Shown: in pieces, positions 63,034 to 64,000 of the stretch | Layout of the letters: the number at the start of each line of letters is the position of its first letter | Position numbering within the stretch: the first letter of the stretch is position 1 | NCBI GenBank assembly: GCA_020722505.1 | Contig: DYKR01000002.1 | Location: 1 to 64,000, forward strand | Length of the DNA: 64,000 nucleotides | Direction: 5' to 3' | From: Caldisericum exile | GTDB lineage: Bacteria > Caldisericota > Caldisericia > Caldisericales > Caldisericaceae | Program-made: the position numbers and the translations under genes | The notes under the pieces: generated by a model | Told to the model about the DNA's origin: nothing | Databases searched by the model: none | Seen by the model: the letters and a program-made list of their open reading frames with translations, nothing else

Positions 63034-63498
63034 TTAAGAATATTTTGTAAGGATTTCTAATACTTTTTCTTTGGTCACTTTTCCATAAACATCTTTCCCG
63101 TCAACCATAATAGCAGGAGCAAGACCACAACACCCAAGACATCTAACAATTCTCACAGCAAATCTTCCATCTTTTGTAATTTCGTTTGGTTTAATACCCA
63201 AATGATTACAGATAACATCTAAAATATTTTCCGAGCCTTTTACATAGCAAGCCGTCCCCATACAAACCATAATTACATGTCCAGCATCTTTTTTAAGTTT
63301 AAAAAAATTGTAAAAAGTCACAACTCCATAGATTTTAGAAAGGGGCACGTTAAGTTTCTCTGAAATGTAAGTAAGCACCTCTTCAGGTAGATACCCAAGG
63401 CTTTCTTGAGTGCCATGCAGCACCTGTATAAGGGATTCTGGTTTTGCACCCCATTTCCTGATTTCCATATCAACTGCAGGGAATGTTTTTACCTCCAT
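63034..63498 (-). CDS. NuoE-like [2Fe-2S] subunit of HndA/HydC type
   Basis: KIYGVVTFYNFF, CMGTAC (CX4C), CLGCC (CX3C). ATG 63498 preceded by GGAGG. Confidence 0.94.
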   Translation of the reverse strand: MEVKTFPAVDMEIRKWGAKPESLIQVLHGTQESLGYLPEEVLTYISEKLNVPLSKIYGVVTFYNFFKLKKDAGHVIMVCMGTACYVKGSENILDVICNHLGIKPNEITKDGRFAVRIVRCLGCCGLAPAIMVDGKDVYGKVTKEKVLEILTKYS

Positions 63499-63509
63499 CG
63501 TTCCTCCTT

Positions 63510-63839
63510 TCATAGTGTTTTTTCTATTTTAATCTTTTTTAAATATAAATCACTAATCTTTTCAATAATTTCCCTGTACTCATCTTTTGCTATTTTGTAA
63601 TAAACATTTTTCCCAACACGCCTTCTTGAAAGCCAACCTGCTCTGTAGAGCCTAAACAGATTAAGAGACACAGTGGGTTGAGAAATTTTAAGTTTATCAA
63701 CAATTTCGTTAACAGATCTCTCCCCAGTTGTTAGATAACAGATAATACCAATTCTTACAGGATTGCTTATAGCAGATAGAAATTCTGATACTTGAACACA
63801 TTTTTTAAAATTATCACATAGTTGTTGCCGCTTTCTCAT
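63510..63839 (-). CDS. ArsR-family winged-helix transcriptional regulator
   Basis: AISNPVRIGIICYLTTGERSVNEIVDKLKISQPTVSLNLFRLYRAGWLSRRRVGKNVYYKI. Confidence 0.9.
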   Translation of the reverse strand: MRKRQQLCDNFKKCVQVSEFLSAISNPVRIGIICYLTTGERSVNEIVDKLKISQPTVSLNLFRLYRAGWLSRRRVGKNVYYKIAKDEYREIIEKISDLYLKKIKIEKTL

Positions 63840-63845
63840 CACTTA

Positions 63846-63874
63846 ATTATAACAAAAAATTTAAATTTTGCAAA
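63846..63874 (-). promoter_or_regulatory. Promoter of the arsR-formate dehydrogenase operon
   Basis: Minus strand TTTGCA (63869-63874), 17-nt spacer, TATAAT (63846-63851). Confidence 0.65.
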
Positions 63875-63877
63875 GTA

Positions 63878-63893
63878 TGTGATATTATTCACT
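63878..63893. promoter_or_regulatory. Candidate operator TGTGA-TATTAT-TCACT
   Basis: Palindromic GTGA-N6-TCAC upstream of the -35 of the arsR promoter. Confidence 0.5.
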
Positions 63894-64000
63894 TTTTTGT
63901 TATAATTATAATGCAACATTACAAAAATTGTAAAATATATTTTTTTGTTATAAAAAGCACTATTCTAAAAATTTTTTTATGTTAAAATATATAAAAGATG

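Overview
The window is 64 kb of AT-rich bacterial chromosome. Gene content (V-type ATPase, SLH proteins, Caldisericum/Thermotoga-like families) suggests an anaerobic thermophile, but the taxon is inference only. Every credible gene lies on the minus strand. In minus-strand transcription order (high to low coordinates) the blocks are: (1) an ArsR-regulated formate dehydrogenase operon with two NuoE/NuoF pairs, a Cys-less HndB-like protein, a HATPase protein, FdhA, a FocA/FdhC transporter, MobA and a Cys-less FdhD; (2) a compact dcw cluster from rsmH to ftsZ, ending in an HlyD-like protein, an ECF sigma factor and a small putative anti-sigma; (3) an oligopeptide ABC transporter whose binding protein carries N-terminal SLH domains; (4) tRNA(CAU), a zinc-ribbon protein, RNase P RNA and two tRNA-Pro genes; (5) a PLP decarboxylase followed by a nine-gene V-type ATPase operon, then NUDIX, acyltransferase, GT2, EndoQ-like, moaA and moaC genes; (6) rpoB, an EF-G paralog, rpoC, rpsL, rpsG, fusA and the start of tuf. 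The strongest candidate for an undescribed system is the formate dehydrogenase operon: an Hnd/Hyd-type diaphorase set without a hydrogenase, stacked on a second NuoEF pair, with cysteine loss in three proteins or domains. Other notable points are an EF-G paralog between rpoB and rpoC, a ~255-aa repeat insertion in RpoB, and tRNA genes that appear to lead long mRNAs.
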